From Asterella californica (taxonomy: Eukaryota > Streptophyta > Marchantiopsida > Marchantiales > Aytoniaceae): 64,000 bases of DNA. The notes beneath the pieces are model-generated. The model saw only the letters and a list, made by a program, of their open reading frames with translations. It was not told where the DNA came from and did not search any database. Below, piece by piece: positions 20,863 to 31,572 of this stretch. Numbering within the stretch: position 1 is the first letter of the stretch; every line of letters begins with the position of its first letter. The stretch is from assembly GCA_036924285.1 (NCBI GenBank), contig JAYKYS010000015.1, positions 10,602,001 to 10,666,000 of the forward strand, given 5' to 3'. Position numbers and translations under genes: made by a program.

Positions 20863-21508
20863 ACGCTCCCCATATGAGTAAGCATCCTAATCTCCTCTCA
20901 GCACATAGCTTCTCGCTTGATCTAATCTAGAATTAGTGTATAATATGTAGTGCAGTTAAACATAAAGCAAGATTAGGAAGCGATTAAGCATAGATCAAGC
21001 TTACAGCCTGCTTCTCATTATGCAGAATTGGGAAGCGGTTAAGAATTAGAGCAAGGCTGCAGACCTGATAAATGAGGAGATCCAGAATTTGAGTAAGACT
21101 ATTTTAATGAAAGAGAGAAGTGGCTAAGCATAGATTATACAAGTTAAGGAGATAAGTAGTTTAACATCGAGGTTAAACACAGAGCAAGGTGTTTGCAGGT
21201 TGCAGCCTTGGTGAGAAACTTACATATACTATATGAAGAAGAGATATTAACCATCAAGTCAACTCGTTACAAAATGAGAAGAGATAAGGCATAGAGAAAG
21301 GTTCCAGCCGTGATCTGATGAAGAGATCACTGCTATATAATTTCATAATGAATGCAAAATTCAATTCATTTTTTCATTTTTTTACAATGACGATAGATCA
21401 AAATACTTTACTAAACCCATGCAAACCTATATCCTTCATGGTCTATTAGTAGGACTCTGAAGACGTGTTTAATAGAATGTATAGTATGCTTCCTTTAGTT
21501 TATCTGCT

Positions 21509-21557
21509 ACATTTATCTTTTCTGTTACAAAGACATTTATCTTTTCTGTTACAAAGA
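21509..21557. repeat. Exact 24-bp tandem duplication
   Basis: ACATTTATCTTTTCTGTTAC plus AAAG is present twice head-to-tail (21,509 and 21,533). Confidence 0.95.
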
Positions 21558-22082
21558 CTTCCTCTATATATTGCAATGTTTAGCAACCACTGAGAAGCTC
21601 GATTCTGGTTTGAAAATATTATTCTTCAAAATCCATTGAGGTTACTATGAATCAGACACTCTATGAGACTCATCAGTTCACCTCAAGATTGATCAGTTAT
21701 GAATCAGTCGTCTATGAAGTACCATATGCTCATATGCTCATATAGTCACCTTCATATATGTTCCGACTTCTTCATTTGCTTTCAATAAAGCTAAACCAAA
21801 TATTTTTGGGTGAAAACCTAGAGCAGACAGTTTCCATTTTTTTCAGTGATAGTGACATCCAAAAAATATTTCTTTTTACATCCATTGCGACATAAAAAGA
21901 TACTGTTCTATAAGAAAATGTAGTCAAACTTACATAATTTGTCACAACACTAATCAAAACTCAATCATGCATCAACATTTATTCTCGTTCCGAATATATA
22001 CTAAACAATACTATATACTCATCTAGACGTTGGATACAAGAGAATTAGTTATATCCTCTATCAATGGTTCCACATGTGGTCT

Positions 22083-22136
22083 GGATAGCATGTATTGAAA
22101 CTCCTCATTGGATAGCATGTATTGAAACTCCTCATT
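22083..22136. repeat. Exact 27-bp tandem duplication
   Basis: GGATAGCATGTATTGAAACT plus CCTCATT is present twice (22,083-22,109 and 22,110-22,136). Confidence 0.95.
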
Positions 22137-22497
22137 GTCACTCACCTTTATAACTCCTATCTTCACTCCTCCCTCCTAAGGTAAGTGTTGTGTCTTCTTA
22201 AACATAGAAAACACTAACCGCAAGATGCATTAGACAATGAAGCTTTGTATTGACGTTCAGAGACGCTCTTGTATAGTGTTACTAAATGACACAATGAGTT
22301 TGGAAGTTGTGGTACCTCGTATGTCGAATTTACCCCGTCAAGAAGTATGTAGTTCATCACGATAAGCGGATCTTGCATATGTTGTCATGTCGTGGACAGC
22401 TAGGGTGTAAAATAGTGACCTTGGGATGAAATTTTCCAACTTTCTCCAAAAAAGTTGTGATAATGCCGTGTAGATCTTATCGAGTAGACCGAAAATG

Positions 22498-22602
22498 ATT
22501 CTTGGATCACCGCAAACAGAACTATGTGAGAAGATCCTTAAATCCTTAGAATTCTTAAAAAGAATTCTAAGGATTTAAGATTTTGAGACTTTTGATCCAA
22601 GA
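22498..22602. repeat. Nested hairpin with a perfect 20-bp inner stem
   Basis: The inner arms 22,537-22,556 and 22,560-22,579 are exact reverse complements around an AAA loop. Outer arms TCTTGGATCA (22,498-22,507) and TGATCCAAGA (22,593-22,602) also pair exactly, giving a ~105-nt foldback. It could be a very small MITE with 10-bp TIRs or a hairpin RNA source. Confidence 0.88.
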
Positions 22603-24470
22603 TGGGTTTGAGACAAAGAGGTGGACGAGAGAGTGATGAAATGGAGAAATATCTTGAGAAAATGAAGAATTAGCATCAAGAGTGAGAACTCTTATATACT
22701 ATGAGATACAAGAGTGTTAAATAATACCAAAAAAGTCTTGTTAACACAATATTAACTCTTACATAAAATTATTAATTAACCCTAATTGCATGAAATTTCA
22801 GTGGTTCAACTATCCAAATATTCTCAAAAAATCACCATTATCAATACGTTATAACCAAAATTTAGTTGGCCAAAAAAGAACAAGTGACTTCCCTCCTCCT
22901 CATTCGGTCCTTGGATCGAGATCTTGGTTAGATTTTGATCATGTTAGAGATGGATCGTGGACAAAACTGCAGATCGTCGGTGGATGGATTGTCGATGCGC
23001 ATATCCATTTTGAGATATTCTTCGACGATCATCTACTAGCAGATGGTAATCATCAGCGAATGTTTATCGACAATTTTCACAATTGATCGTCTTTCACCAG
23101 TAGATGATCGTCAATGTGTTACTCTGTGTTCTGTCTTTCACCGGTGATCGACTCACTGAAGAAGGATGTTCTTTATTTCCATTAATGCTTTGTAAACATA
23201 TAGTTTTCTACTATTATTAAAATTTCATGACATTTTGATTATTTTGATGTTACTCTTGAAGTTTCGACTTGCTCAACACTTTACTTCTTGCATCAAAGAA
23301 AATATTCTTTGGATTCATGCAATGTTAGACATTTATGTCTTGGACTATGATAAGGAGAAGACAGTTAGCAGCAAATGCACGACGCATTTTTGAGAAATAT
23401 GCATCAACATCACTCTGTGTATGATCCACCATGCAGAATGACATTGGAAGTTTTGAAAACACCTCGTGCAACGAATCTACTACAAAAGGCTATGACAGTC
23501 AAGTTCTTATTTATGGAGTTGTTCACATAGAAAAGAGATTCTTGGGAAGTAGAATGAAGTCTTCATTTGAAGAAGAACTTGTGCTTTATAAATTTATAGA
23601 CCATTGCAGACCATAGAACTTCTCACCTGAACTTTTTCTCGTGTCAAATAAAGTTTTTTCAAATACTTATTTTTCCAGTAATGCATTAAACAAAAAAAGA
23701 GAAAAAAATTTGCAAGTTGTTGCAATTGTTGAAATGCAAGAAATCTCATCTGTGAAATTTTCACAATCACTCACAAGTTGAGATCCCCTAGAGACAAGCC
23801 TCCCAAAGCAATATGATAAAGATATATGCAATAAATAAAGCAACATGAGCAAAAACACTTGGACCTTATCAATAGATTAATATCCATGTGGTATTCAATG
23901 GCAAAGGTTGACAATGACCCATGAGAGACTTCAACTTGTCATGTAGCAAAAACGCACATGTTTGTGCTTGATCCATCTTGTCTTGTTCAATGCCAAGTAT
24001 CCACCGGGGTAGGTCAATCTATATTTTCAGGTTTTGTTCTTGCTCTAACTCAAATTCTGCTATTTATGTACTTGTCTTTTCTAGCATCTGTTTCTCTTTC
24101 ATATACTACATTTGACACACTTTGACAATACAATATTGTTATGAATTGTGAAGTTATAAAAATTATCATTCATATTTTATAGAATGTCACTTTTGAAATT
24201 TACTCTCATTTCATTTATCTCAATCTGATCTCTTTATGTATATCTTTTTTATTATAGTAAAAAAAGATAAACGGTAGCAATGATTACCAGTATCACATCT
24301 TGCAAGTTGTGGTAGTGTAAATGTGGCATGACTTCACTCATTATGCAAAGAATTTGATGAAGAAATACTCCAGTAATCACGGTCAAAATCAACAAATTAC
24401 AAAACCATGTATTCTTGTGAAAGCTAATCTTCATGTCTTGCTTGATAATTGTAAAAGGATGCTCCCATCC
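22603..24470. other. AT-rich spacer with a small GC-richer patch
   Basis: 22,900-23,160 is slightly GC-richer with recurring GATCGTC/GATGATCGTC motifs and an open frame (22,790-23,086, +, 98 codons) that I do not recognise. Another frame at 23,431-23,616 is also unknown. The rest is AT-rich with no structure found. Confidence 0.35.
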
Positions 24471-24500
24471 ATTTAACATAATCTTATGATTATGTTAAAT
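24471..24500. repeat. Perfect 13-bp hairpin
   Basis: ATTTAACATAATC and GATTATGTTAAAT pair exactly around TTAT. Confidence 0.85.
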
Positions 24501-25267
24501 GTTTGCTTGCATATTGTTTGATCATAAAACATCACCATGAGCTCTCCTTCCTTTTGACTTTGACTTCTTTCATCAAACTTCAAGAAGATGTGTCCATTTC
24601 TCATTTGGTTCATATTATAGTGGAGTTTTTCTCTTCTAGCACAAGCTTGTCTACAATACTCCCTTCCACAACTACACCCAGACACCAAACTTGACCAAAG
24701 ATGTATTAATTATCGTATCTAGTATATGTATCTTGACATTTTTTCATATCTTTTTAAACTCTAAACTTGGATCCATTATTTGATGCTTCACAAAATTGTA
24801 TGGGTAACATCTTCCTCAGAATAGATTATGACTCAAGTTATTATCAGTGACATTCTCGATCGCATTATCATCCTCATATGTATCAAAATGCATGCCTTCT
24901 ATTACATATTAGATTTTATCCTATATCGTATCATTTTTCACCAATTAGAAATGAACATTTGACCTAAACTAAGTTGATATTACCACATAATGTAGAGAAT
25001 TAGCATAAATCTGAGAATATTTAGAAGAAAAATGTGACATAACTCCGGGGTCGAACTTTCTTCTTCTAGTATCAAGATTTATGTTGTTCGTCAAGTCCTC
25101 TATTAATGCAAGGCTTTGCACTTGGAAAGAAAAGAGGAAATACAATAGAAGGACAGCTCTCCTCCATTTGGATAGACTAGATAGGTTGGCGAGGAAAATA
25201 TAGCAGGACGGGAATAAAGAAAATATAATATTCTTGTCTCATATAAATGACCGAATCTTATTGTCTA
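24501..25267. other. AT-rich spacer
   Basis: No gene or element recognised. Confidence 0.4.
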
Positions 25268-25610
25268 CCTAATATGCATGCAATATGAACGTCTGTGGAA
25301 CTTTTGCTCGTTTTTTGAGAAAAAAAGGAAATAAGCGTTAAATTCGGAAAATTCTATAGTAAGTTGATAAGAGAAATTAAATTTAATAACAGATATTAAA
25401 TATTAATTGTGCCTAGAGTTACAGGGCGGTCTGGACATAACCAACGAGGAGAGCGCAGAGAGAGAAGTATAACTGCGAGAGGCTATTAGCAAATATTAAT
25501 TTAACCAGATAATTAGTTTTTCACTAACCGTTCCCCAAAGTTAGTGAAAAAACTAAACTCTCATATTGTTCATCTTTTCTTTCTAAAGGGTAAAAGACAT
25601 TTGGCACTTT
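25268..25610 (-). mobile_element. Double-hairpin dispersed repeat, inverted copy
   Basis: On the minus strand the tail (GAGCAAAAGTTCC, then ATTGCATGCATATT) lies at 25,268-25,312. The second hairpin is AGTTTTTCACTAAC / GTTAGTGAAAAAACT at about 25,516-25,556. The first hairpin is degenerate. The body has GTCCAGAC as in sister copies. Confidence 0.6.
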
Positions 25611-25621
25611 CTAGATGTTCA

Positions 25622-26085
25622 TGATAGTAGAGCATCCATATTCACCCTCTTCTAAGTGTATATGGACTCTTTAATTTATGCATTAACTCTTCTTCTTGGA
25701 AAGGTCAGGTAATAAATTCAAATGTAAATGAATAAATATTTTTATCCCTGGTAACATTGTTTATACCAGGAATGTGAGAATTTGCAATGCTTCACTTGCA
25801 GGTTTATTTGATCGCAGCAGCCAAGTGTACCAAAGCTAATAAGTTTAATTATAAAATTTAACTTTAGTTATTTATATTTAACAGGCTAAGTTTAGAGAGC
25901 AATTCTCAGTTATTCTTTGCTTCTCTGCTTGTATACCAGTCAACTACATAAGTAAATTTTGTTTAAAATATCCTTCTGGAGCAAGTCATGAGGTATGACT
26001 CTAACTAATCAATTTTGATAAATTTGGTACTACATCATTGCTTGTCCTTTTTCTTGTCCTAGATAGAAGTTGATCGAGCATGCAT
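25622..26085 (+). mobile_element. Double-hairpin dispersed repeat, diverged copy
   Basis: The head CCATATTCACCCTCTTC (25,628) and a weak second hairpin (TTTAATTTATGCATTAACTC / AGGTCAGGTAATAAATT) are followed by a longer, different body. The tail is AGTTGATCGAGCATGCATAT at 26,067. The palindromes are eroded. Confidence 0.6.
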
Positions 26086-26187
26086 ATTATTTAGAGTAAA
26101 TGCATTTACCCAAAGTAGAAAAAAGTTTATAAGACTGCAAAGATGGGCATCACATACAACAACCTTACATACGGGACCAGTAGTCTA

Positions 26188-26454
26188 TCAGCAATCAGGA
26201 ACTGATATCAAAAAAAATCTCTTGATATCAATAAAAATCAAAAATAAAATATCAAACTCGATAACTATATTTGAGATAGTTATCAAGATCGATAACTATA
26301 ACTTGAATAGTTATAGAGGTTTGATAATTATAATTCTAATAATTATAGAGATTGATAACTATAATTTGGATAGTTACAGAGATCAGTAATTATAGTTTAA
26401 ATAGTTATAGAGTTCAATATTTATTTCTTGATATCAGTTGTTGATTACTGATTG
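26188..26454. mobile_element. MITE with an internal array of palindromic units
   Basis: Ends ATCAGCAATCAGGAACTGAT... and ...ATCAGTTGTTGATTACTGAT form imperfect 25-bp TIRs with TTGATATCA-type extensions. The interior is a five-unit tandem array (26,260-26,415). No target duplication identified. Confidence 0.7.
26260..26415. repeat. Tandem array, five ~31-bp self-palindromic units
   Basis: Unit starts at 26,260, 26,291, 26,323, 26,354 and 26,385. Each reads approximately GATAACTATAATTTGAATAG followed by TTATAGAGATC. ATAACTAT pairs with ATAGTTAT inside each unit, so the array can form a row of small hairpins or one long foldback. Confidence 0.9.
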
Positions 26455-26920
26455 TGTTCTCATTCCCCTTACATAAAAAGAAATGACTTCAACTGATGTA
26501 AACATTCTAGAGGAGAATCGAAAACAAGATGAGATGAAAAAATATCTTTCTTTATTATCTTTGATTTTCAAATTTTATGTCTATATAAGCATCCTCAACT
26601 TTTGTTGGAAGAAAACAAGCATCGAATGCGAAGATAAAATATAGCAACGGCGCAATTGGCGACATCTTGTTTCTTGTTCGAGGCAAAAATGACTCGCTAG
26701 AATATGAAGTCTTCTAACCTAGCTGCTGTAGATAAAAATACTTATAAGTATTTCTAAATAAGATGATAATCCTAATCATATGTTTTAGGCTTTGGAGTGT
26801 ACGGAGGGGAGAAACCACGTGGAAGTAGGAGGTCGAACGTGATATAAATAATCAATATACAGAATTTACAAATATAACAGTCGAGAACAACAACAACATT
26901 TTCTATTCGGATATCAGAGG
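26455..26920. other. AT-rich spacer
   Basis: Nothing recognised. Confidence 0.4.
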
Positions 26921-26931
26921 TTATTGAGCTT

Positions 26932-27264
26932 TTCACCTCTTCCATCTGAAGATGGAAGAGGGCTGCAACCTTAATTTATTACCTAACCTTTTTGAAAGGA
27001 AGGGTTAGGTAATAAATTAATGTATTTATGAATGAGTCAATTCTGTGCAGCATCCTCCCGCACTTGTACCGTTTGAAGCGCAAAGTTCCAAACATCACTT
27101 ATGGGTTTTCTAATTAGGTTTTCTATGTTCTAGGAACAAGTAACACTTAACATTTAAATAATATTTTGATTTTTCTTTTTACTTAATCTAGAATATTTAT
27201 ATAATATTTATATCATTTCTGATATCTTAAAGAGAGCAAAAGTACAAAAGTTGATCGAGCATGC
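26932..27264 (+). mobile_element. Double-hairpin dispersed repeat, reference copy with 11-bp target duplication
   Basis: Best-delimited member. TTATTGAGCTT flanks it exactly on both sides (26,921-26,931 and 27,265-27,275), so the element runs from TTCACCTCTTCC to GATCGAGCATGC, 333 bp. Head hairpin CCTCTTCCATC / GATGGAAGAGG with a TGAA loop. Second hairpin TTAATTTATTACCTAACC / GGGTTAGGTAATAAATTAA (26,971-27,020). The body contains CTCGCACTTGTA-like and GGGTTTTC motifs. There are no terminal inverted repeats and no coding capacity. Confidence 0.88.
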
Positions 27265-27275
27265 TTATTGAGCTT

Positions 27276-28419
27276 GAATCTCGTCTCTGAATCAAACAAA
27301 CTCTCGGAGGAAGAGAGAGGAAAACAACCAAGTTCTTGATGAATTATATATCACATTAGGAAAACTAAAATCGGATTTGATTTCTAAACAGGTTAGAAGG
27401 ATGATGTATTAGTTAATACGCTTCTCAGTAGACCACGCAAAAATAATGTGTGACTGGTTCGGACATACAAACATTCGAATACAAATATATTATGTGCTGA
27501 GCTTGAGGTGAATATATATATATATATATATTGACATGGCTCATCTCACAACTCTAGTAAACTAACACCAAGTTATTTCTTTTGCATCAGCGAGAATGGG
27601 AGAGGTTCTTAAACCAATTTTTTTCTGGAGATGTGTACGTTTATACTTGTAAATTCTCCCATAACGTGGTACCAAATGAAGCATCTGTTCAATATAGAGA
27701 AAATTTATAACTATATTATAAACAGGAAGGGTAGATTGTATTTCTAAAGGTAATTATGTATACAATAAGGTTGAATACATCAAACACTAGCAAAAATCTT
27801 TTTTTTTGCATATGAAAGATATCTTATACATAGTATAAGATATTATTAAAACATATACTAATTGTGTAAAAATATCATCATAAAATAATCCATGATCGCT
27901 GGTGGTTTTTGTCATATACACTAAGTAATGTCTTAAGCCATTTTGTTTAAATTTGTTATGACTTTAGATGTTCACGTTTATCATCATCAATACGTTTATC
28001 ATATTGATGATGTTATGAATGCTTTCAAGCACAAAAGATGGCATATTCTATGGGAGCAAGGAGACCATATCCAAAAGATTAGAAAAAACTCACAAGAAAC
28101 TCAGAGAAATAACAGATGAGGTTGCACATGATTAGACTTTGAGGTGCACAAACGTTGCTAACATGATCGATGAGGAAGTTAATGATCGAGTATCAAGAAC
28201 CAAAACTAACTATTGGATTTCCAACTTGAGATGATTGTTGAGCAGATGAATGGAGTTGGTACACAACACGATGGGGATGTTTTTCTTGAGGTGTCTACAT
28301 GCAATTGGACAAAATGACACACATGCTGATAAATCAAGTAAGTCAGAAAATGAAGATAAAGTCACATCTGAAGAGAAGGTAAATAAAGCCTAATCGTTAT
28401 CACCCTTCTTTGCTTTCTT
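27276..28419. other. AT-rich spacer with (AT) microsatellite
   Basis: A short (AT)n run lies at about 27,510-27,531. No gene recognised. 28,030-28,400 is slightly purine-rich but its frames are closed. Confidence 0.4.
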
Positions 28420-28640
28420 AATGCCCCATCTCGAGATTGTGAGGTAGGGCAGGCCGGTGGAAGTCGGCCAGGTGGAGGACAGTACACCTATATGATAATA
28501 TTTTGTGTGTGATCTGTCTTTCAACGGGGTTAGAGTAGTGCTGACAGTTCAAGATCAGGATCGATGGGTCCAGGGTTCGAACTTTTAATTTTATGTTCTT
28601 TTTTTCTCACTCGTGCGACATGCGATCGCATTCTTAAGGT
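28420..28640 (+). mobile_element. Possible tRNA-like SINE fragment
   Basis: GGGTTAGAGTAGTGCTGAC (A-box-like, near 28,517) is followed about 45 nt later by CAGGGTTCGAACTTTT, a good B-box match. A T-rich tract follows. A cloverleaf cannot be drawn convincingly and no target duplication was found. Confidence 0.35.
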
Positions 28641-29040
28641 GCTTGACTCCCTTTTAGGTGCGACTGCAAGCCACAGACTTATGATACTTGCAATTTTATA
28701 GAAACACTTAGGTTCAGGATTTTGCCAAAGAAAATCGAGCAGTGATCAATCATATGTATGTACTCTTTCATTAAGAAGGCTAAGAAGAGGGTTAACATGG
28801 AGACTAGAAAAGATTGGATGCAGATGATCGAGAAAAAGATGATAGAAGGCGGATTTGACAAAGATTAGAATTTTGAGAGTGGAAAAAACTATAACTACTA
28901 CAACAACCTCATATCCTTCCCCACTGCCTTGTACAGTGAATTTCGTTTTCTCTTATAAGAAAACGTGTAAGTGTTATAAAAAAATATTTTCTAAGTTATT
29001 ATAGAAAATTAAATTATTTCATAAATATTATATGTTACTC
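28641..29040. other. AT-rich spacer
   Basis: Contains a small hairpin at about 28,944-28,965 (CGTTTTCT / AGAAAACG). Otherwise nothing recognised. Confidence 0.35.
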
Positions 29041-29110
29041 AGTCCCGGCGTAGCTAACTCGTCTGGAGAGAACCCATAAGTGAAGGGCAGGCTGCTTCGC
29101 TCCTAGAGTA
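29041..29110 (+). other. Weak tRNA-like segment
   Basis: GGCGTAGCTAACTCGTCTGG resembles a tRNA A box. The expected B box is represented only by GGCTGCTTCGCTCC. May be a decayed SINE or part of the neighbouring repeat. Confidence 0.2.
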
Positions 29111-29153
29111 TAAGTCCGGAGCACTAACTGTAGAATAGCATAATTTACTTGGG

Positions 29154-29240
29154 ACATTAAATAATGTCCTAACCCTTCTCGCCGAAAGGATTAGGATGTT
29201 ATTTAATGTACACCCATGTACACTGAAGTGTACATGGGTG
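29154..29240 (-). repeat. Double-hairpin repeat, head only, two strong palindromes
   Basis: ACATTAAATAATGTCCTAAC pairs with TTAGGATGTTATTTAATGT (29,154-29,209). Immediately after, CACCCATGTACACT pairs perfectly with AGTGTACATGGGTG around GA (29,211-29,240). The order corresponds to the inverted orientation of the family. The second palindrome has changed sequence yet kept perfect pairing. Confidence 0.8.
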
Positions 29241-29529
29241 AATATCCTCATTAATCTAGATGATAGTCTAGAGCACGTAACTCTTTCTTAAACTTTGGAT
29301 GTTTCATTTGTTGCATATTAAAACGTCTGTTTTGGATAGCAATAAATTGCATGAAAATTATAATTGACTATTTAGCTTCCATATCTTCATCTGAATGTTT
29401 CATTTGTGTTTTGTATGTCATGAATGGCATGAAAGTTGTTGATTCTGTTTGTCTCCTTCGGGCTCGACAAGACCTTTTGTCTCTTCTCATCTGATTAGAA
29501 AATGACTAACTTGATTCAATATACATGCA
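29241..29529. other. AT-rich spacer
   Basis: Nothing recognised. Confidence 0.35.
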
Positions 29530-29915
29530 AGATCAGCTACGAGCAAAAGTTGCTCGCTTGCTGTTATGGGAAAAATATATAAATATTTTAAAAAAATGCT
29601 AGACATGATTAAATTTATGTATCTCTAAATATAAAATGAAAGCCAGAAATGGAAAAAAAAGATACAAACATAACCCATAAAAGTAACGTGAAAAAAGATA
29701 CAAAAAGATCTAAATGTAACCAATTCTTAAGAGGAGTGTGAAAAGACACATCTCTGAAACTATCTAGTTTCAGAGATGAGCTGCTCACAAACACAACACA
29801 CTTTATTGCAGTTTTAATTTGTTACCTATCCCTTCTTAACAGAAAGGTTGGATGATAAATTAAACCCTTGCATATGTACGTCTTTTATCAGAAGATAGAG
29901 GAAATGAATACTTGA
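29530..29915 (-). mobile_element. Double-hairpin dispersed repeat, inverted copy
   Basis: On the minus strand the tail CCCATAACAG / GAGCAACTTTTGCTC lies at 29,537-29,575. The second hairpin TTTAATTTGTTACCTATCC / GGTTGGATGATAAATTAAA lies at 29,815-29,866. A weak first hairpin (GCATATGTACG...GAGGAAATGAAT) is at 29,872-29,910. Confidence 0.65.
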
Positions 29916-30696
29916 TAGAGAGATAAATATATATAAAAAACCTTTGTATTTGGTCGCATTGTGGATATGTTTTCCCTCATAGCATACTCTTGTTTCTCTG
30001 ATACCGTTCTTCTTTCATGGCCTCTAGGGACACACAATGACAAAGAGAATTCACCTTTGAGTAATAAAATCCACGGTAAAGTTACTCATATGTGTGGATG
30101 TACATGATGGTCATAAAATAAACACAAGACCTCAATAAGATATTGTGATCATATCTTATCTCCTTGTCATATTAGAATTTCTGTTTGGAACTATAACAAA
30201 GAATAAACAGTACTTTTACAAAATAATATTAGAAGAAATGTTTCGAGTTGGTTTCAACAAATGGCATAGTTTACTATAGTGACTGTCTAAATGTAATATG
30301 TGATTTGTCTCCACTAATTTGCATGAAAAGTTTAGGGTTTAGGGTTTGCTAGTAAAATTTGAGGATGGTCTTGATGACTTTTTAGAGGTTTAGCATGAGA
30401 TTTTGTTATAAACATATGAGTAATTTAAATACTATAATATGATATTCTCATTCTAATACAATATGAAATAAAACCAATAAATTAAATAGAAGTATGAGCT
30501 TTTAAAATATATGATGTTTTGTTTCTAAAATATATTTTATACTAAAAATCTCTAAATTTGTAAAATAATAAAATAATAATATTAACTCCATTTAGAATAT
30601 CTCTTGACTCGCACATGATATTCACAATTTGGAAAGAATTCAGCAAAACATTTCTAAAGAAAATGAGAACCAATCACCTCTTAGTTTAATGGAGGG
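29916..30696. other. AT-rich spacer
   Basis: Two and a half TTTAGGG units sit at 30,331-30,347. No gene recognised. Confidence 0.4.
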
Positions 30697-30784
30697 AGAT
30701 ATTGACGACATTACTCATTAAGAGTGGAGTATGCTAATTTACAGGAAGTGTACATATTCATCTCTTAATGTCGTCAATATATCT
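30697..30784. repeat. 88-nt imperfect hairpin
   Basis: AGATATTGACGACATTA...ATTAAGAG..GGAGTATG pairs with CATATTCATCTCTTAATGTC / GTCAATATATCT across a ~19-nt loop. About 30 bp of stem with small bulges, resembling a young foldback or small-RNA precursor. Confidence 0.7.
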
Positions 30785-31315
30785 GGTATTCCTTCTATTT
30801 GACCGTGTTCTCTAAGTCCATTAATAAAAGTTAAGGGCAAGAGCTTGTGGAGAGGAGTGTACGTACCCAGATAGAAACTAGAATTATATACTGAGTCTCA
30901 TTTATAAGGACATTTTTATTATCATAAATCCAACCCTTATTCTCAAATGATTACTTATGGTTATCTTTTGTTGTGCTAGGTTTTCTTTCAAATGTACTAG
31001 TAATATAGTTTATATTTAGATATTTAACAACGCAATACTGATTCACATTAGAGTCTTTTAAACAAATTAATGTAAGTTTAGATAGTTAAGAATTCAAATT
31101 CAAATATTAAATTACATTATATTTCAAGATACTAAACTATATCTGTAAACTTGTAAGATAACCACTTAGATATTTGTAACCAAATTTGAAAATAATATTT
31201 TATAAACTCAAACTCTATTTTAGATTATTCTCTTCATAAAGTAATTCTGTCAAGGTGTAAGTAGTCCGCATCTTCACATACATTCACATACATGTATGTG
31301 AATTACAGCATGTAG
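30785..31315. other. AT-rich spacer
   Basis: TTCACATACATGTATGTGAA at about 31,283 is a perfect 20-bp palindrome. No gene recognised. Confidence 0.4.
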
Positions 31316-31572
31316 CCCTTGACTGGCTACAGCCTGTAATTCCGGTATAGAGATATCTGACGTGTGTATCGCCTGGTGAATTTATAAATCGATAGAGTTA
31401 TGTAACATCCAATGCAGTATTGTGATAACATACTTAATGACAGTTTGACATGACTCTAGTACCGGAACTACAGGCTGTAGCCAGTCAGGGGTCCGATCAA
31501 GTGAAGAAATGTTGAGGAGAGTCTCGTCAAACTTGACAACCGTATTAAAGGACTGATCAAGTAAATGTCTGA
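31316..31572. mobile_element. Truncated TIR element (element E)
   Basis: TGACTGGCTACAGCCTGTAA and its continuation (31,318-31,351) are mirrored at 31,453-31,490. The right arm continues outward to GGACTGATCAAGTAAATGTC at 31,550-31,569, the same end type (TTTACTTGATCAGTCC) as elements B-D. The matching left outer end is absent, so this copy is truncated or broken. Confidence 0.65.

Larger units (their letters stand above)
20863..22497. other. AT-rich spacer with short duplications
   Basis: 20,880-21,330 carries loosely repeated GAGCAAG, GGTTAAGCATAGA and GAAGCGGTTAAG motifs, perhaps an ancient tandem array. No gene recognised. Two exact tandem duplications are listed separately. Confidence 0.4.

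Noticed and set aside
26260..26415. CRISPR-like array
   Set aside because: Units are directly adjacent, palindromic and diverged with no spacers, and the array lies inside a TIR element in a eukaryotic context.
28420..29110. Genuine tRNA genes
   Set aside because: A/B-box-like motifs exist, but no acceptor stem or cloverleaf can be formed.
30331..30347. TTTAGGGTTTAGGGTTT as interstitial telomere
   Set aside because: Only about 2.4 units; such telobox-length runs are common in plant DNA.
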